A stretch of DNA of 64,000 nt from an uncultured Ectothiorhodospiraceae bacterium (GTDB lineage: Bacteria > Pseudomonadota > Gammaproteobacteria > UBA9214): assembly GCA_947259415.1 (NCBI GenBank), contig CAMYMI010000003.1, positions 1 to 64,000 of the forward strand, read 5' to 3'. Each line of letters starts with the position of its first letter. Within the stretch, counting starts at the first letter, position 1. A program made the translations under genes and the position numbers. The notes under the pieces are model-generated. The model did not search any database, had not been told where the DNA came from, and saw only the letters and a program-made list of their open reading frames with translations. Shown here one piece after another: positions 35,854-44,785 of this stretch.

Positions 35854-37614
35854 ATGACGGCTTCGACACATTCCGATCTGGCGGTGGTAACGCGCATCCT
35901 GCGCCAGGCCAGACCATACTGGTCGCATATCGGTGCGATCTTTCTGCTCGATCTTCTCGCGACGCCCCTGGCATTGCTGACACCCATACCGCTAATGGTG
36001 GTAGTGGACAGCGTCATCAGCAACGAACCCCTGCCGGCGTTGCTAACGACGATGACCCCCGCAGCGTTCACCGCCTCCAGTGCCACGTTACTGGTATTTG
36101 GTGTGAGTCTGGTGGTCGTCTTTGCGTTGCTCAGCAAGCTCCAGCAACTTGGCGTCTGGCTGCTGCAGACCTACACCGGTGAAAAGCTGGTGCTTAATTT
36201 CCGCTCTCGTCTTATCCGTCATGCACAACGTCTTTCGCTCGCTTATCACGATAGCAAAGGCACCGCGGACTCGATCTACCGGGTCCAGTATGATGCGCCA
36301 TACATACAGTGGACAATCATCTACGGAGTATCACCTATCGCGACGGCGATCCTCACCCTGATCGGGATGATTATCGTTACCCTGAACATTGACTGGCAGC
36401 TGGCACTGATAGCATTGGTCGTCGCACCTGCGGTGGTGTTTTTCACGCAATTCTTCCGCAGCCGTTTGCGCAGACAATGGACAGAGGTGAAAGAGCTGGA
36501 AACCGGTGCGCTCTCCGTGGTGCAGGAGGTGCTCACAGCACTGCGTGTCGTCCGGGCCTTCGGGCAGGAGCACCGGGAAGAGGAGCGTTTTGTAAAGCAT
36601 TCCGTGGCCAGCGTCTGGGCGCGAATCCGCGCTGCCATTACCGAAGGTGCATTCAGTATTTCGGTGGGCCTGACACTGGCAGTGGGCACCGCGCTGGTAC
36701 TTTTCTTCGGTGCAAAACATGTCCAGGCCGGATTGCTGACCCTCGGAGAATTGCTGCTGGTCATGTCCTACCTCGGTCAGCTGTATCAGCCTTTGCAAAG
36801 CATCGGGCAACAGATGGCAAGCTTGCAGAGTGGCCTGGCCAGTGCGGAGCGGGCCTTTGCGCTTCTCGATGAGGCGCCCGATGTTCCCGACGCGCCCGAC
36901 GCGATGCCACTGGACCACGCGCGCGGCGACATTGAATTCGATAACGTGTCTTTCAGCTATGGCGATGAACAACCCGTACTCGAGCACATCACTGTCATCA
37001 TACCGGCCGGTACGCGGGTCGGTATCGTCGGGGAAACGGGTGCAGGCAAGACCACTCTGATCAACCTGTTGCCGCGCTTTTTCGATCCCGTTGACGGCCA
37101 GATCCGGCTTGATGGCACGGACCTGCGTTACTACCAACAAGCCGACTTGCGTAACCAGTTCTCGATCGTCCTGCAGGATACGGTGTTGTTCTCTACCAGT
37201 ATCGCGGAGAACATCGCCTACGGAAGGCCTGCTACCAGCATGGAGGATATCGTCAGGGCAGCCAAAGCAGCGAATGCCCATGATTTCATCAGCGCGCTGC
37301 CTGAGGGTTATAACACGCTGGTGGGAGAACGCGGCATGCGCCTGTCCGGTGGGGAGCGCCAGCGCATCGCCCTGGCGCGAGCTTTTCTGAAGGATGCGCC
37401 CATCCTGATACTCGACGAGCCTACCAGTTCGATCGATGTCAAGACGGAAGCGGAAATCATGGACAGCATGGAGCAGCTGATGCAGGGCAGGACGGTGTTC
37501 ATGATCGCTCACCGCCTGTCGACACTGGATTGCTGCGACAGGATATACCAGATCAGTAACGGTCACCTCTGCGAAGTGGGTACCTCGGAAGACCGGTACA
37601 GGGAGGCCCGATGA
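35854..37614 (+). CDS. ABC exporter (fused membrane and ATPase half-transporter)
   Basis: The 586-aa type IV exporter has six membrane helices (about 22-320), then a nucleotide-binding domain with Walker A GETGAGKTT, signature LSGGERQRIALARA, Walker B ILILDEPTSSID and the switch His in MIAHRLST. It is MsbA-like in size. In this locus it is the natural candidate to flip or export a glycolipid, saccharide or glycosylated product. It begins 5 bp after the GH-GT2 gene and overlaps the next gene by ATGA. Confidence 0.94.
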   Translation: MTASTHSDLAVVTRILRQARPYWSHIGAIFLLDLLATPLALLTPIPLMVVVDSVISNEPLPALLTTMTPAAFTASSATLLVFGVSLVVVFALLSKLQQLGVWLLQTYTGEKLVLNFRSRLIRHAQRLSLAYHDSKGTADSIYRVQYDAPYIQWTIIYGVSPIATAILTLIGMIIVTLNIDWQLALIALVVAPAVVFFTQFFRSRLRRQWTEVKELETGALSVVQEVLTALRVVRAFGQEHREEERFVKHSVASVWARIRAAITEGAFSISVGLTLAVGTALVLFFGAKHVQAGLLTLGELLLVMSYLGQLYQPLQSIGQQMASLQSGLASAERAFALLDEAPDVPDAPDAMPLDHARGDIEFDNVSFSYGDEQPVLEHITVIIPAGTRVGIVGETGAGKTTLINLLPRFFDPVDGQIRLDGTDLRYYQQADLRNQFSIVLQDTVLFSTSIAENIAYGRPATSMEDIVRAAKAANAHDFISALPEGYNTLVGERGMRLSGGERQRIALARAFLKDAPILILDEPTSSIDVKTEAEIMDSMEQLMQGRTVFMIAHRLSTLDCCDRIYQISNGHLCEVGTSEDRYREAR

Positions 37615-38762
37615 GCCTGAAGGTCTGTGTGTCAGCCAGCCTTTGTCTGCAGAATAAATCCGGTGGTGTGGCCTGGTATTACCTGAACTGGGCGCTGGGT
37701 TTACAGGCACTGGGTTGCCATGTTATCTGGCTCGAAGTGGAAAAACCCAACCCCGAGTCTGGCCTCGACGATATCAGGGCGCATGTGGCGCTGCTGAAGG
37801 AAAGACTATCTGAGTATGGACTAGAAAACTTCAGTATCGCGCTGTCGTCAAACACCGGTGAACCGCTACCGTGGGATGCTTCAGGTAACTACCTGTCGCT
37901 TGAAGAAGCCGCTACTGCAGCGGATCTGTTGATTAATCTCGCCTATCATTCACACCCGGGAGTCATCGGGCGGTTTCGCCGCTCGGTATTCGTCGACACG
38001 GATCCGGGGCTGATGCAGTTCTGGCTCAGCACTGGACAACTGGACCTTGCAAAACACGATGTGTATTTCACGATCGGTGAGACGGTGGGCAAATCCTCAG
38101 CGAAGTTTCCCGATATGGGACTGGACTGGCACTACACGCCGCTCCCTGTCTATCTCCCTGCCTGGTCCGAGGCGCCTGTAGATGCGTCAGCGCCCTACAC
38201 GACAGTCTCGAACTGGTGGGGAGACTGGATTGAATTCGAGGGCCGGGTGCTGAGTAATGAAAAGCGTGCCTCGTTCCTGGATTACCTGGAATTACCCTCG
38301 CGTTCATCGGCGCGACTGGAACTGGCACTTACGCTGGGATCCAGCGAGGCAGACAGAAAAGAACGGTGCGCTCTGGAAGAACATGGCTGGGGTGTTCGAT
38401 CGTTGTGGGAGGAAGATTACTGGTCTGCAGAAGACTATCGAGAGTATGTCAGGCGATCGCGCGGGGAATTCACCTGTATGAAACCCTTCTATGTCTCGCT
38501 GGAAACGGCAATGATTACCGATCGCACACTATATTACCTCGCCAGTGGGAAGCCTGCGATTATTCAGTACACTGGCCCGAGCCGGTTCCTGCCGGATGCC
38601 GAGGGTCTGTTCCGGTTCCGCAGCCTCGATGAGGCGGCACGGGCACTCGTGATGGCGGAAACCGACTATGCCAGGCACGGGCGCCTCGCGCGTGCATTCG
38701 TAGAAGAATACTGTGATGCATGCAACGTGGTCGGCAGCGTACTGGAACGGGCTGTGACGTGA
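37611..38762 (+). CDS. Glycosyltransferase-like protein, tandem paralogue 1 (divergent)
   Basis: The 383-aa protein is the first of four tandem relatives with a GT-B-like layout. An N-terminal SGGVAWYYLNWALGLQALG loop (17-35) is shared with the others, as are VFVDTDPG (127-133) and a C-terminal RSRGEFTCMKPFYVSLET block. Family hallmarks are changed in this copy: the usual GWFSxRS is AMITDRT and DTGF is YTGPS, so donor binding may differ or be lost. GGAGG lies 4 nt before the ATG. I know of no characterised member; a role in adding a sugar is inferred from the fold pattern and neighbours. Confidence 0.75.
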   Translation: MSLKVCVSASLCLQNKSGGVAWYYLNWALGLQALGCHVIWLEVEKPNPESGLDDIRAHVALLKERLSEYGLENFSIALSSNTGEPLPWDASGNYLSLEEAATAADLLINLAYHSHPGVIGRFRRSVFVDTDPGLMQFWLSTGQLDLAKHDVYFTIGETVGKSSAKFPDMGLDWHYTPLPVYLPAWSEAPVDASAPYTTVSNWWGDWIEFEGRVLSNEKRASFLDYLELPSRSSARLELALTLGSSEADRKERCALEEHGWGVRSLWEEDYWSAEDYREYVRRSRGEFTCMKPFYVSLETAMITDRTLYYLASGKPAIIQYTGPSRFLPDAEGLFRFRSLDEAARALVMAETDYARHGRLARAFVEEYCDACNVVGSVLERAVT

Positions 38763-38854
38763 AATCGGCGGTTACGACCTGGCTTGAACACCTGTGGCAA
38801 GGCTGTATCGGTTTGTACCGGGTAGCCGGTAAAGTCGGGAGCGTGTGAACAGCC

Positions 38855-40150
38855 ATGTCCTCACGGTTACGTATCATCGTTACAGGATTGGCAGGCCTGT
38901 ACCCGGTCGGGGGAGTCGCTTGGGACTATCTCCAGTATGTGATCGGGCTCGCTCGCCTTGGCCACGATGTCTTCTATTATGAGGACACCTGGACCTGGCC
39001 GTATAACCCCATTAAAAAAAGGCATACATCGGCGGGTGAGTATTCCGCGCATTTCATCAGCCGGTTCTTCAAGTATTATGCACCTGATCTTAATGAGTGC
39101 TGGCATTACCGTCACTTGCACACAACGAGCTTCGGGATGACGGCGACTGAGTTTGACAAGGTCGCCGGGTCGGCGGATCTATTCCTCAATATAAGTGGCG
39201 CATGTCTGTTTCCCGAGGCAATTGCACCTAACTGTGTCAAGGTATTCCTCGATACTGATCCAGGGTATAACCAGATCATCTATAGCGAGCGGCCCGCTTG
39301 GTCGGAAAATGTCGAACGCTGGCGTGAAGCCGTTCGCGCACATGACAGGCATTTTACTTATGCAGAAAATATTCACGGCAGCGATTGCCTAGTGCCCAAG
39401 CTCGGCTTCGAGTGGCGCACCACTCGTATGCCGGTCGTGAACGCCCTGTGGAGTGACACGCCTGCACGGGCTTTGTCTACCGAATCCTACTGGACGACCG
39501 TCATGAGCTGGAATGCCTTCAAGGGAAAGCTGCTTTACAGGGGAGTCGAGTACAAAAGCAAAGATGCGGAATTCAGCAAACTCATGGATCTTCCGCGTAA
39601 AACCAGCGTGCCAATGATGATTGCCATGGGTGGTGTTACTACACCCCTGAAATGGGTTGCCAGGAGGGGTTGGGGAAGGTTGTCGCAGCTACTCTCCAAC
39701 ACGGCAAGATACCGGAAATTTGCCCAGCTGCGCGCCTACGGCTGGAAAGTGCTGGACGGCCCTGAATGTACGCGCATGCCCGAGCAGTACCGGAGCTTCG
39801 TTGCGCAATCACGCGGCGAGATCTCAACGGCGAAGCATGTCTATGTCGCCATGAAAACCGGCTGGTTCAGTTGCCGCTCCGCCTGTTATCTTGCCGCCGG
39901 TAAGCCGGTGGTTGTTCAGGATACGGGCTTTGGTAACCTGTATCCGGTCAGTGAGGGCATTCTCGCATTTAAAACGTCGGAGGAGGCGCTTGCGGGTATC
40001 GAGGAAGCCGAGCGCAACTATGACAGGCATGCGCGCGCGGCACATGCAATCGCCGAAGAATACTTCTCCTCCGACCGGGTACTGACCCGCCTGGTCGAAG
40101 AAGCCATGGGCGACACGGTCCCTACCAGTAGACAGCGGGCGTCAACATGA
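38855..40150 (+). CDS. Glycosyltransferase-like protein, tandem paralogue 2
   Basis: The 431-aa protein is the longest of the four. It has the N-terminal PVGGVAWDYLQYVIGLARLG, central FLDTDPGYNQ, a mid-domain WTTVMSWNAFKG, and the C-terminal block SRGEISTAKHVYVAMKTGWF, then SCRSACYLAAGKPVVVQDTG. It carries an extra basic insertion around 265-290 (ARRGWGRLSQLL). This order (Gly-rich N-terminal loop, acidic DTDP, C-terminal donor-site-like block) fits a GT-B enzyme, but no activity is known to me. Its stop overlaps the pyruvyl-transferase start (ATGA). Confidence 0.78.
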   Translation: MSSRLRIIVTGLAGLYPVGGVAWDYLQYVIGLARLGHDVFYYEDTWTWPYNPIKKRHTSAGEYSAHFISRFFKYYAPDLNECWHYRHLHTTSFGMTATEFDKVAGSADLFLNISGACLFPEAIAPNCVKVFLDTDPGYNQIIYSERPAWSENVERWREAVRAHDRHFTYAENIHGSDCLVPKLGFEWRTTRMPVVNALWSDTPARALSTESYWTTVMSWNAFKGKLLYRGVEYKSKDAEFSKLMDLPRKTSVPMMIAMGGVTTPLKWVARRGWGRLSQLLSNTARYRKFAQLRAYGWKVLDGPECTRMPEQYRSFVAQSRGEISTAKHVYVAMKTGWFSCRSACYLAAGKPVVVQDTGFGNLYPVSEGILAFKTSEEALAGIEEAERNYDRHARAAHAIAEEYFSSDRVLTRLVEEAMGDTVPTSRQRAST

Positions 40151-41034
40151 AGATTCTGGTCACTGGCTGGTTCAGTTTCGAGCAAATGGGTGCAACGGCG
40201 GGCGACCTGCTGGCGCGCGACTTGGTATGCGACTGGCTGGCACAGGCCAGCATAGCTTTCGATACCGCGGTTACGCCACCGTTTTCCGGCGGCGTCGACT
40301 GGCATGCCGTGGACCCGGAAGGTTATTCGCATATTGTTTTCGTCTGCGGGCCTTTTGGCAACGGGCCGCCTCTTACTGAGTTCCTTGAGCGTTTCCGGCA
40401 CTGTCGCCTGTTCGGTTTGAACCTGTCCATGTTGCAGTCGCTGGAGGAATGGAATCCGTTCGACCTGCTCCTGGAACGCGACAGCTCACGTTGTGCACGG
40501 CCGGATATGGTGTTCCTCACTCGCCAGAAACAGGTGCCTGCCATCGGCGTCATTATCGTGCACCCGCAGGAAGAGTACGGGGTGCGGGCGCGGCATCAGT
40601 CGGCGAACGCTGCACTTCAGCGCATGCTGGACGATCGCGAGGTGTCCCGGGTGCCTGTCGACACGCGCCTGGATGTTAACGCCGGAGGACTACGCACACC
40701 CGCCGAGGTCGAATCACTGATCGCCCGCATGGATGTCATCGTTACCACCCGACTGCACGGGTTGGTCATGGGAATCAAGAATGACACGCCGGTGCTAGCG
40801 ATAGATCCGATTGTCGGCGGCGCCAAGGTATACCGGCAGGCGCAAACCATTGGCTGGCCGGTGGTGTTCAGGGCAGATGAGATTTCCGACGTATCACTCG
40901 CTGAAGCTTTTGACTATTGCCTTGGCGAGGAAGCCCGGACCTGTGCCCGTGAATGCCGGCGGCGTGCGGAATCCGGCCTTTCGAGTCTGCGCGATGAGTT
41001 CCTTACCGCGTTAACCGGCGGGAAAGGCCCCTAA
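40147..41034 (+). CDS. Polysaccharide pyruvyl transferase-family protein
   Basis: The 295-aa protein matches the PS_pyruv_trans layout: N-terminal MKILVTGWFSFEQMGATAGD, a middle VIIVHPQEEYGVR, and the C-terminal VTTRLHGLVMGIKNDTPVLA with the conserved Arg-Leu-His, then DPIVGGAKV. Family members (such as CsaB) transfer pyruvate from phosphoenolpyruvate to form ketals on saccharides. It is inserted between paralogues 2 and 3 and translationally coupled to paralogue 2. The nearby glycosyltransferase-like proteins suggest a shared saccharide substrate. Confidence 0.85.
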   Translation: MKILVTGWFSFEQMGATAGDLLARDLVCDWLAQASIAFDTAVTPPFSGGVDWHAVDPEGYSHIVFVCGPFGNGPPLTEFLERFRHCRLFGLNLSMLQSLEEWNPFDLLLERDSSRCARPDMVFLTRQKQVPAIGVIIVHPQEEYGVRARHQSANAALQRMLDDREVSRVPVDTRLDVNAGGLRTPAEVESLIARMDVIVTTRLHGLVMGIKNDTPVLAIDPIVGGAKVYRQAQTIGWPVVFRADEISDVSLAEAFDYCLGEEARTCARECRRRAESGLSSLRDEFLTALTGGKGP

Positions 41035-41048
41035 TAACGGCGCCCGCC

Positions 41049-42200
41049 ATGGCAAACATCGTACTTGGCTCATACATGGTCCGCTATCCACTGGGTGGCA
41101 ACCTATCGTGGGTCCTGCAATGGCTGGTCGGCTTTCGCGACCTGGGGCACGAAATATGGTTCGTTGAAAAGGCCGGTTACCCGCAGTCCTGTTTCGATCC
41201 CGTGACGGGCGTCATGAGCGACGACTGCAGCAGCGGAGTGCGGGCGGTACGTGACCTGCTTACGCGGTTCGGCCTGCAGGACAGGTTCTGTTTTGTCGAC
41301 GCGGCCGGCAATTATTACGGTCTTGCACAGTCCGAAATAGAGCAGATATTCGCCTCAACCGATGTTTTTATCGACATGGGAACGCACGGAGCCTGGCTCG
41401 GTGAGGCGGCGAATGCCGCCTTGCGGATACTGGTGGAACTCGAACCTGGTTATACCCAGATACAATTTTCAAACCGTGTGGCGGCCGGTGAACAACTGCC
41501 GCAGTACGATCACTACTATACCAATGGATGCAATATCGGCACGCCCGCGAGCACAGCACCGACAGTCGGTCTAAGCTGGCGGGCGGTGGTGAATCCGGTG
41601 GTTCCGCGGCTGTTCCCGGTGCTGCCGCCGCCTGCCGATGCAACGTTTACCACGGTCATGAACTGGCAGGCGCACCAGCCTGTGGAATTCAACGGCAAGC
41701 GTTTCGGGCAGAAAGATGTCGAGTTTCAGAAATTCATCGGTCTGCCTGCCCGTGCTCAGGCTCCACTTGAGATTGCCGTGTCTGGTAAACAGGTGCCATG
41801 TAAAGAGCTGCTGGCATCGGGCTGGCGTTTGCGGGATGCCCACCAGGTTACCCGCTCGGTCAGTTCGTATATCGATTACATCGTATCCTCGTGCGGTGAA
41901 TTCAGCGTATGCAAGAACGTCTTTGTCGCCACCCGCAGCGGCTGGTTCAGTGATCGCAGTGCCGCTTATCTGGCGTGTGGCCGGCCGGTGGTGTTGCAGG
42001 ATACTGGGTTCGGAGCGTATCTACCCTGTGGCGAAGGTTTGTTCGCGGTGCGCACAGTTGACGAAGCGGCTGCGGCAATAGAGGAAATTACCAGTAACTA
42101 CCCCCTGCATTCGTCACGGGCGCGTGAACTTGCCCGCGAATATCTCGCTGCGGAAAATATTCTCCGAGAATTCCTGAATGGCCTTGGTATCCAGACCTGA
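41049..42200 (+). CDS. Glycosyltransferase-like protein, tandem paralogue 3
   Basis: The 383-aa relative has PLGGNLSWVLQWLVGFRDLG at the N terminus, FTTVMNWQAHQPVEFNGKRF in the middle, and a well-kept C-terminal block: SCGEFSVCKNVFVATRSGWF, then SDRSAAYLACGRPVVLQDTG. The central DTDPG motif of the other copies is ELEPGYTQ here, replacing both acidic positions' context. Substrate specificity is therefore probably different. It is followed by paralogue 4 with a 23-bp overlap. Confidence 0.77.
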   Translation: MANIVLGSYMVRYPLGGNLSWVLQWLVGFRDLGHEIWFVEKAGYPQSCFDPVTGVMSDDCSSGVRAVRDLLTRFGLQDRFCFVDAAGNYYGLAQSEIEQIFASTDVFIDMGTHGAWLGEAANAALRILVELEPGYTQIQFSNRVAAGEQLPQYDHYYTNGCNIGTPASTAPTVGLSWRAVVNPVVPRLFPVLPPPADATFTTVMNWQAHQPVEFNGKRFGQKDVEFQKFIGLPARAQAPLEIAVSGKQVPCKELLASGWRLRDAHQVTRSVSSYIDYIVSSCGEFSVCKNVFVATRSGWFSDRSAAYLACGRPVVLQDTGFGAYLPCGEGLFAVRTVDEAAAAIEEITSNYPLHSSRARELAREYLAAENILREFLNGLGIQT

Positions 42201-43380
42201 AACCGGCGCGCTGCGCATTGTCGTACTGGGCTACATTGTTCGCTGCCCGATCGGCGGTATGGCCTGGCATCACCTCCAGTACGTCATGGGACTCGCCGCC
42301 ATGGGTCACGAGGTGGTTTTTCTCGAAGACAGCGGAGATGATGAGTGGGCCTGTTATAACCCAGAGCGTGGAATCTCGGGCCCGGATCCGGCATATGGAC
42401 TGAGATTCGCCCACGATACCTTCTCGAGGATCGGGCTTGGCAATCGATGGGCATATCACGACGCTATCGAGTCCGACTGGTATGGGCCTGCCGCTGATCG
42501 GATATTTAAACTGTGCGAGACAGCTGACTTGATAATCAACCTATCGGGATCAAACCCGCTTCGCCCTTGGGTCACCGTTATACCCATCCGTGTCTATATA
42601 GATACTGACCCAGTGTTCACACAGTTACGCCACCTGACTGACGACGCGCGCCTGCAACATGCGCGAGAACACACCGCATTCTTCTCATTTGGCGAGAACT
42701 TTGCCAGGCAAGGGTGTTCAATTCCAGACGACGGTCTGCCGTGGCACCCAACGCGACAGCCAATTGTACTCGATGCTTGGCCTGTGACCACTGGCCCGCC
42801 CGCGGGTTCATTTACCACAGTTATGCAGTGGGACAATACTCTGCAAAATGTTCCTCGAGAGTACGGCGGGCAGAGTTATGGACGCAAAGCTGAATCGTTC
42901 GGGTCTTACCTCAACCTACCAAGGTTGACTGAGTCAAAGCTGGAACTCGCGCTTGGGGGAGGCAACGCGCCGCGTGATAAATTACGCAAGAATGGCTGGT
43001 CGCTCAGAAATCCGCTCGTCATTGCTCAGAACCCCTGGACCTACCAAAAATATATTCAGGACTCGAAGGGCGAGTTCAGCGTTGCCAAAGAGGGTTATGT
43101 AGTCTCGAGATCTGGATGGTTCAGCGAGCGCAGCGCAGCTTACCTCGCTAGCGGACGGCCAGTCGTGGTCCAGGATACGGGGTTTTCGACTTGGCTCGAT
43201 TGTGGAGAAGGAGTTGTTGTATTCGATTCCTTGGAAGGTGCTGTTACTGGGCTTCGCGATATCGAGAAACGTTATGAAACACACTGCCAAAGGGCCAGAA
43301 TGCTTGCCGAAAACTACTTTGATTCGCATAAGGTGCTATCGCGACTGCTCGAGGAAGCTCTCTCATATGGCGCGCAATGA
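42178..43380 (+). CDS. Glycosyltransferase-like protein, tandem paralogue 4
   Basis: The 400-aa copy keeps all the family motifs: PIGGMAWHHLQYVMGLAAMG, VYIDTDPVFTQL, FTTVMQWDNTLQ, and the C-terminal DSKGEFSVAKEGYVVSRSGW, then SERSAAYLASGRPVVVQDTG. It ends with AENYFDSHKVLSRLLEEAL. Codon use becomes less GC-biased through this gene, marking the transition to an AT-richer segment. The start at 42178 lies inside the preceding gene; no better one is evident. Confidence 0.77.
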   Translation: MALVSRPETGALRIVVLGYIVRCPIGGMAWHHLQYVMGLAAMGHEVVFLEDSGDDEWACYNPERGISGPDPAYGLRFAHDTFSRIGLGNRWAYHDAIESDWYGPAADRIFKLCETADLIINLSGSNPLRPWVTVIPIRVYIDTDPVFTQLRHLTDDARLQHAREHTAFFSFGENFARQGCSIPDDGLPWHPTRQPIVLDAWPVTTGPPAGSFTTVMQWDNTLQNVPREYGGQSYGRKAESFGSYLNLPRLTESKLELALGGGNAPRDKLRKNGWSLRNPLVIAQNPWTYQKYIQDSKGEFSVAKEGYVVSRSGWFSERSAAYLASGRPVVVQDTGFSTWLDCGEGVVVFDSLEGAVTGLRDIEKRYETHCQRARMLAENYFDSHKVLSRLLEEALSYGAQ

Positions 43381-43494
43381 GGTCTTCTTTCGCGAGTACG
43401 ACACCGTAGCTGTATCTTCTTCAGTCGAGCACTCGAAGGAACAGCTGATAACGCGAATCTGTTTAGTGAGAAAGAGTTCTGCGGGAGTGGCACA

Positions 43495-44640
43495 GTGCTG
43501 ATTTCAGAAATCTGTATGGACGAATCCGGGGAATTAGTCCGAGTAGACGCAAAGGTGTCATACGAGGACAACGATAGACCGACTTTCCAGCTCTTCGTGG
43601 AAACAGATGCCGCATTTCGTCTATTGTTTTGGCCAGACCCAAATGCATTACTGCTCGCAGGCCTGTTGCCAGCCTGGAGAGCTAAAGAACAGCGAATCTA
43701 CGTGGATGGCGTCCTCTGTCCCATGCTTGTACGGGATATCTTCGCGGCTCTTAGAGTGCTGCACTACTGGTACCCGGAACTTGGTCCACCGCCAAGTATC
43801 GAAGCCTTTGATTTCCGTGTAAATAAACCCTCGCAAGGCTCTGCCGTATCATTGTTGAGTTGCGGTGTGGATTCGCTTGCCACTCTCCGCCAAAACAAGC
43901 TCGTGCTGCCCGCAGATCATCCCTTGTCGATTAGCGCAGCTATCCCGGTTATATTCGCGGAGGTCCCTGGAACAGGTGCAAAACAGTATGACAGTAGTAG
44001 GCTCCGACCAGCGCGCAATGCGGCTTCCGACCTCGGTGTCGATCTGGCTCCTCTCTGGACCAATCTGTGGTGGCTTGTCGATGATGGATACTTCTTTGAT
44101 CAAAAGTGGCACGGCGCCCTGTGGGCATCGTTAGCCCACCTCTTCAGTAAGGGATATTCGACTGCTTACATAGGTGCAAGCTTCGATGGCAAGTATTTGA
44201 TGAAAGCATGGGGCTCAAGCCCCTTGCTCGATCCTTACTACAGTAGCGCGCACTTACGCATCCAGCATCACGGCTCAGGTATGTCGAGATTGGAGAAAAC
44301 GTCACTCGTTGCCGATTGGCCAGAAGGCCTGAATAATCTTCGTGTCTGCCAGAGAGATAGTAGCGGATATACGAATTGCGGAACGTGCGAGAAATGCATA
44401 AGAGTAATGACTACTCTTGTGGCATTAGATAAACTTGCAACTTGCGAAGCTTTTCCTGTAAGGGACATGTCACCGGATCTGCTTTCCTCCATCAGGAAGT
44501 GGGACATGATCAACAACAGATACGTGCTCAACTGGTATAGGGAGTTGATTCCTAGTCTTTCTGCATGCGGTCGGAATGATTTGGTTGATGTAATAAAGGA
44601 TTTTATTTGTTATTTCGAAACTAAGGAAGGTGTGGACTGA
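43495..44640 (+). CDS. QueC-like PP-loop (adenine nucleotide alpha-hydrolase) protein
   Basis: The 381-aa protein has a PP-loop-like SCGVDS (122-127) where SGGxDS is usual, so Cys replaces the first Gly. A four-cysteine cluster near the C terminus (Cys285, Cys295, Cys298, Cys301; NCGTCEKC) looks like the zinc site of QueC/ExsB 7-cyano-7-deazaguanine synthases. The N-terminal 110 residues are not QueC-like. PP-loop enzymes activate a substrate by adenylation, so this one might make an amide, nitrile or thio group, or an amidotransferase-like modification. There are no other queuosine genes nearby. The GTG start has GGGAG 7 nt upstream. The gene is AT-richer than those before it. Confidence 0.72.
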   Translation: MLISEICMDESGELVRVDAKVSYEDNDRPTFQLFVETDAAFRLLFWPDPNALLLAGLLPAWRAKEQRIYVDGVLCPMLVRDIFAALRVLHYWYPELGPPPSIEAFDFRVNKPSQGSAVSLLSCGVDSLATLRQNKLVLPADHPLSISAAIPVIFAEVPGTGAKQYDSSRLRPARNAASDLGVDLAPLWTNLWWLVDDGYFFDQKWHGALWASLAHLFSKGYSTAYIGASFDGKYLMKAWGSSPLLDPYYSSAHLRIQHHGSGMSRLEKTSLVADWPEGLNNLRVCQRDSSGYTNCGTCEKCIRVMTTLVALDKLATCEAFPVRDMSPDLLSSIRKWDMINNRYVLNWYRELIPSLSACGRNDLVDVIKDFICYFETKEGVD

Positions 44641-44647
44641 CTGAATT

Positions 44648-44785
44648 ATGTTAGCAGTCATTACAAGCATCACTGCAAAGCGCTCCCATGTTTTGGCAGA
44701 TGAATATTTTGACTCCCGCAAGGTCTTTCAGAAACAATCAGATGACATATTCAGTCAGGGGAAGACCAGTGTCCGCTCAGAGTAA
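44648..44785 (+). pseudogene. Remnant of a fifth tandem glycosyltransferase-like paralogue (C-terminal tail)
   Basis: A short frame encodes SHVLADEYFDSRKVFQK, which lines up with ARMLAENYFDSHKVLSR at the C terminus of paralogue 4 and AIAEEYFSSDRVLTR of paralogue 2. The rest of the gene is missing. It lies directly after the PP-loop gene, as if a fifth copy had been lost or cut there. The match is short, so chance is possible. Confidence 0.38.
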
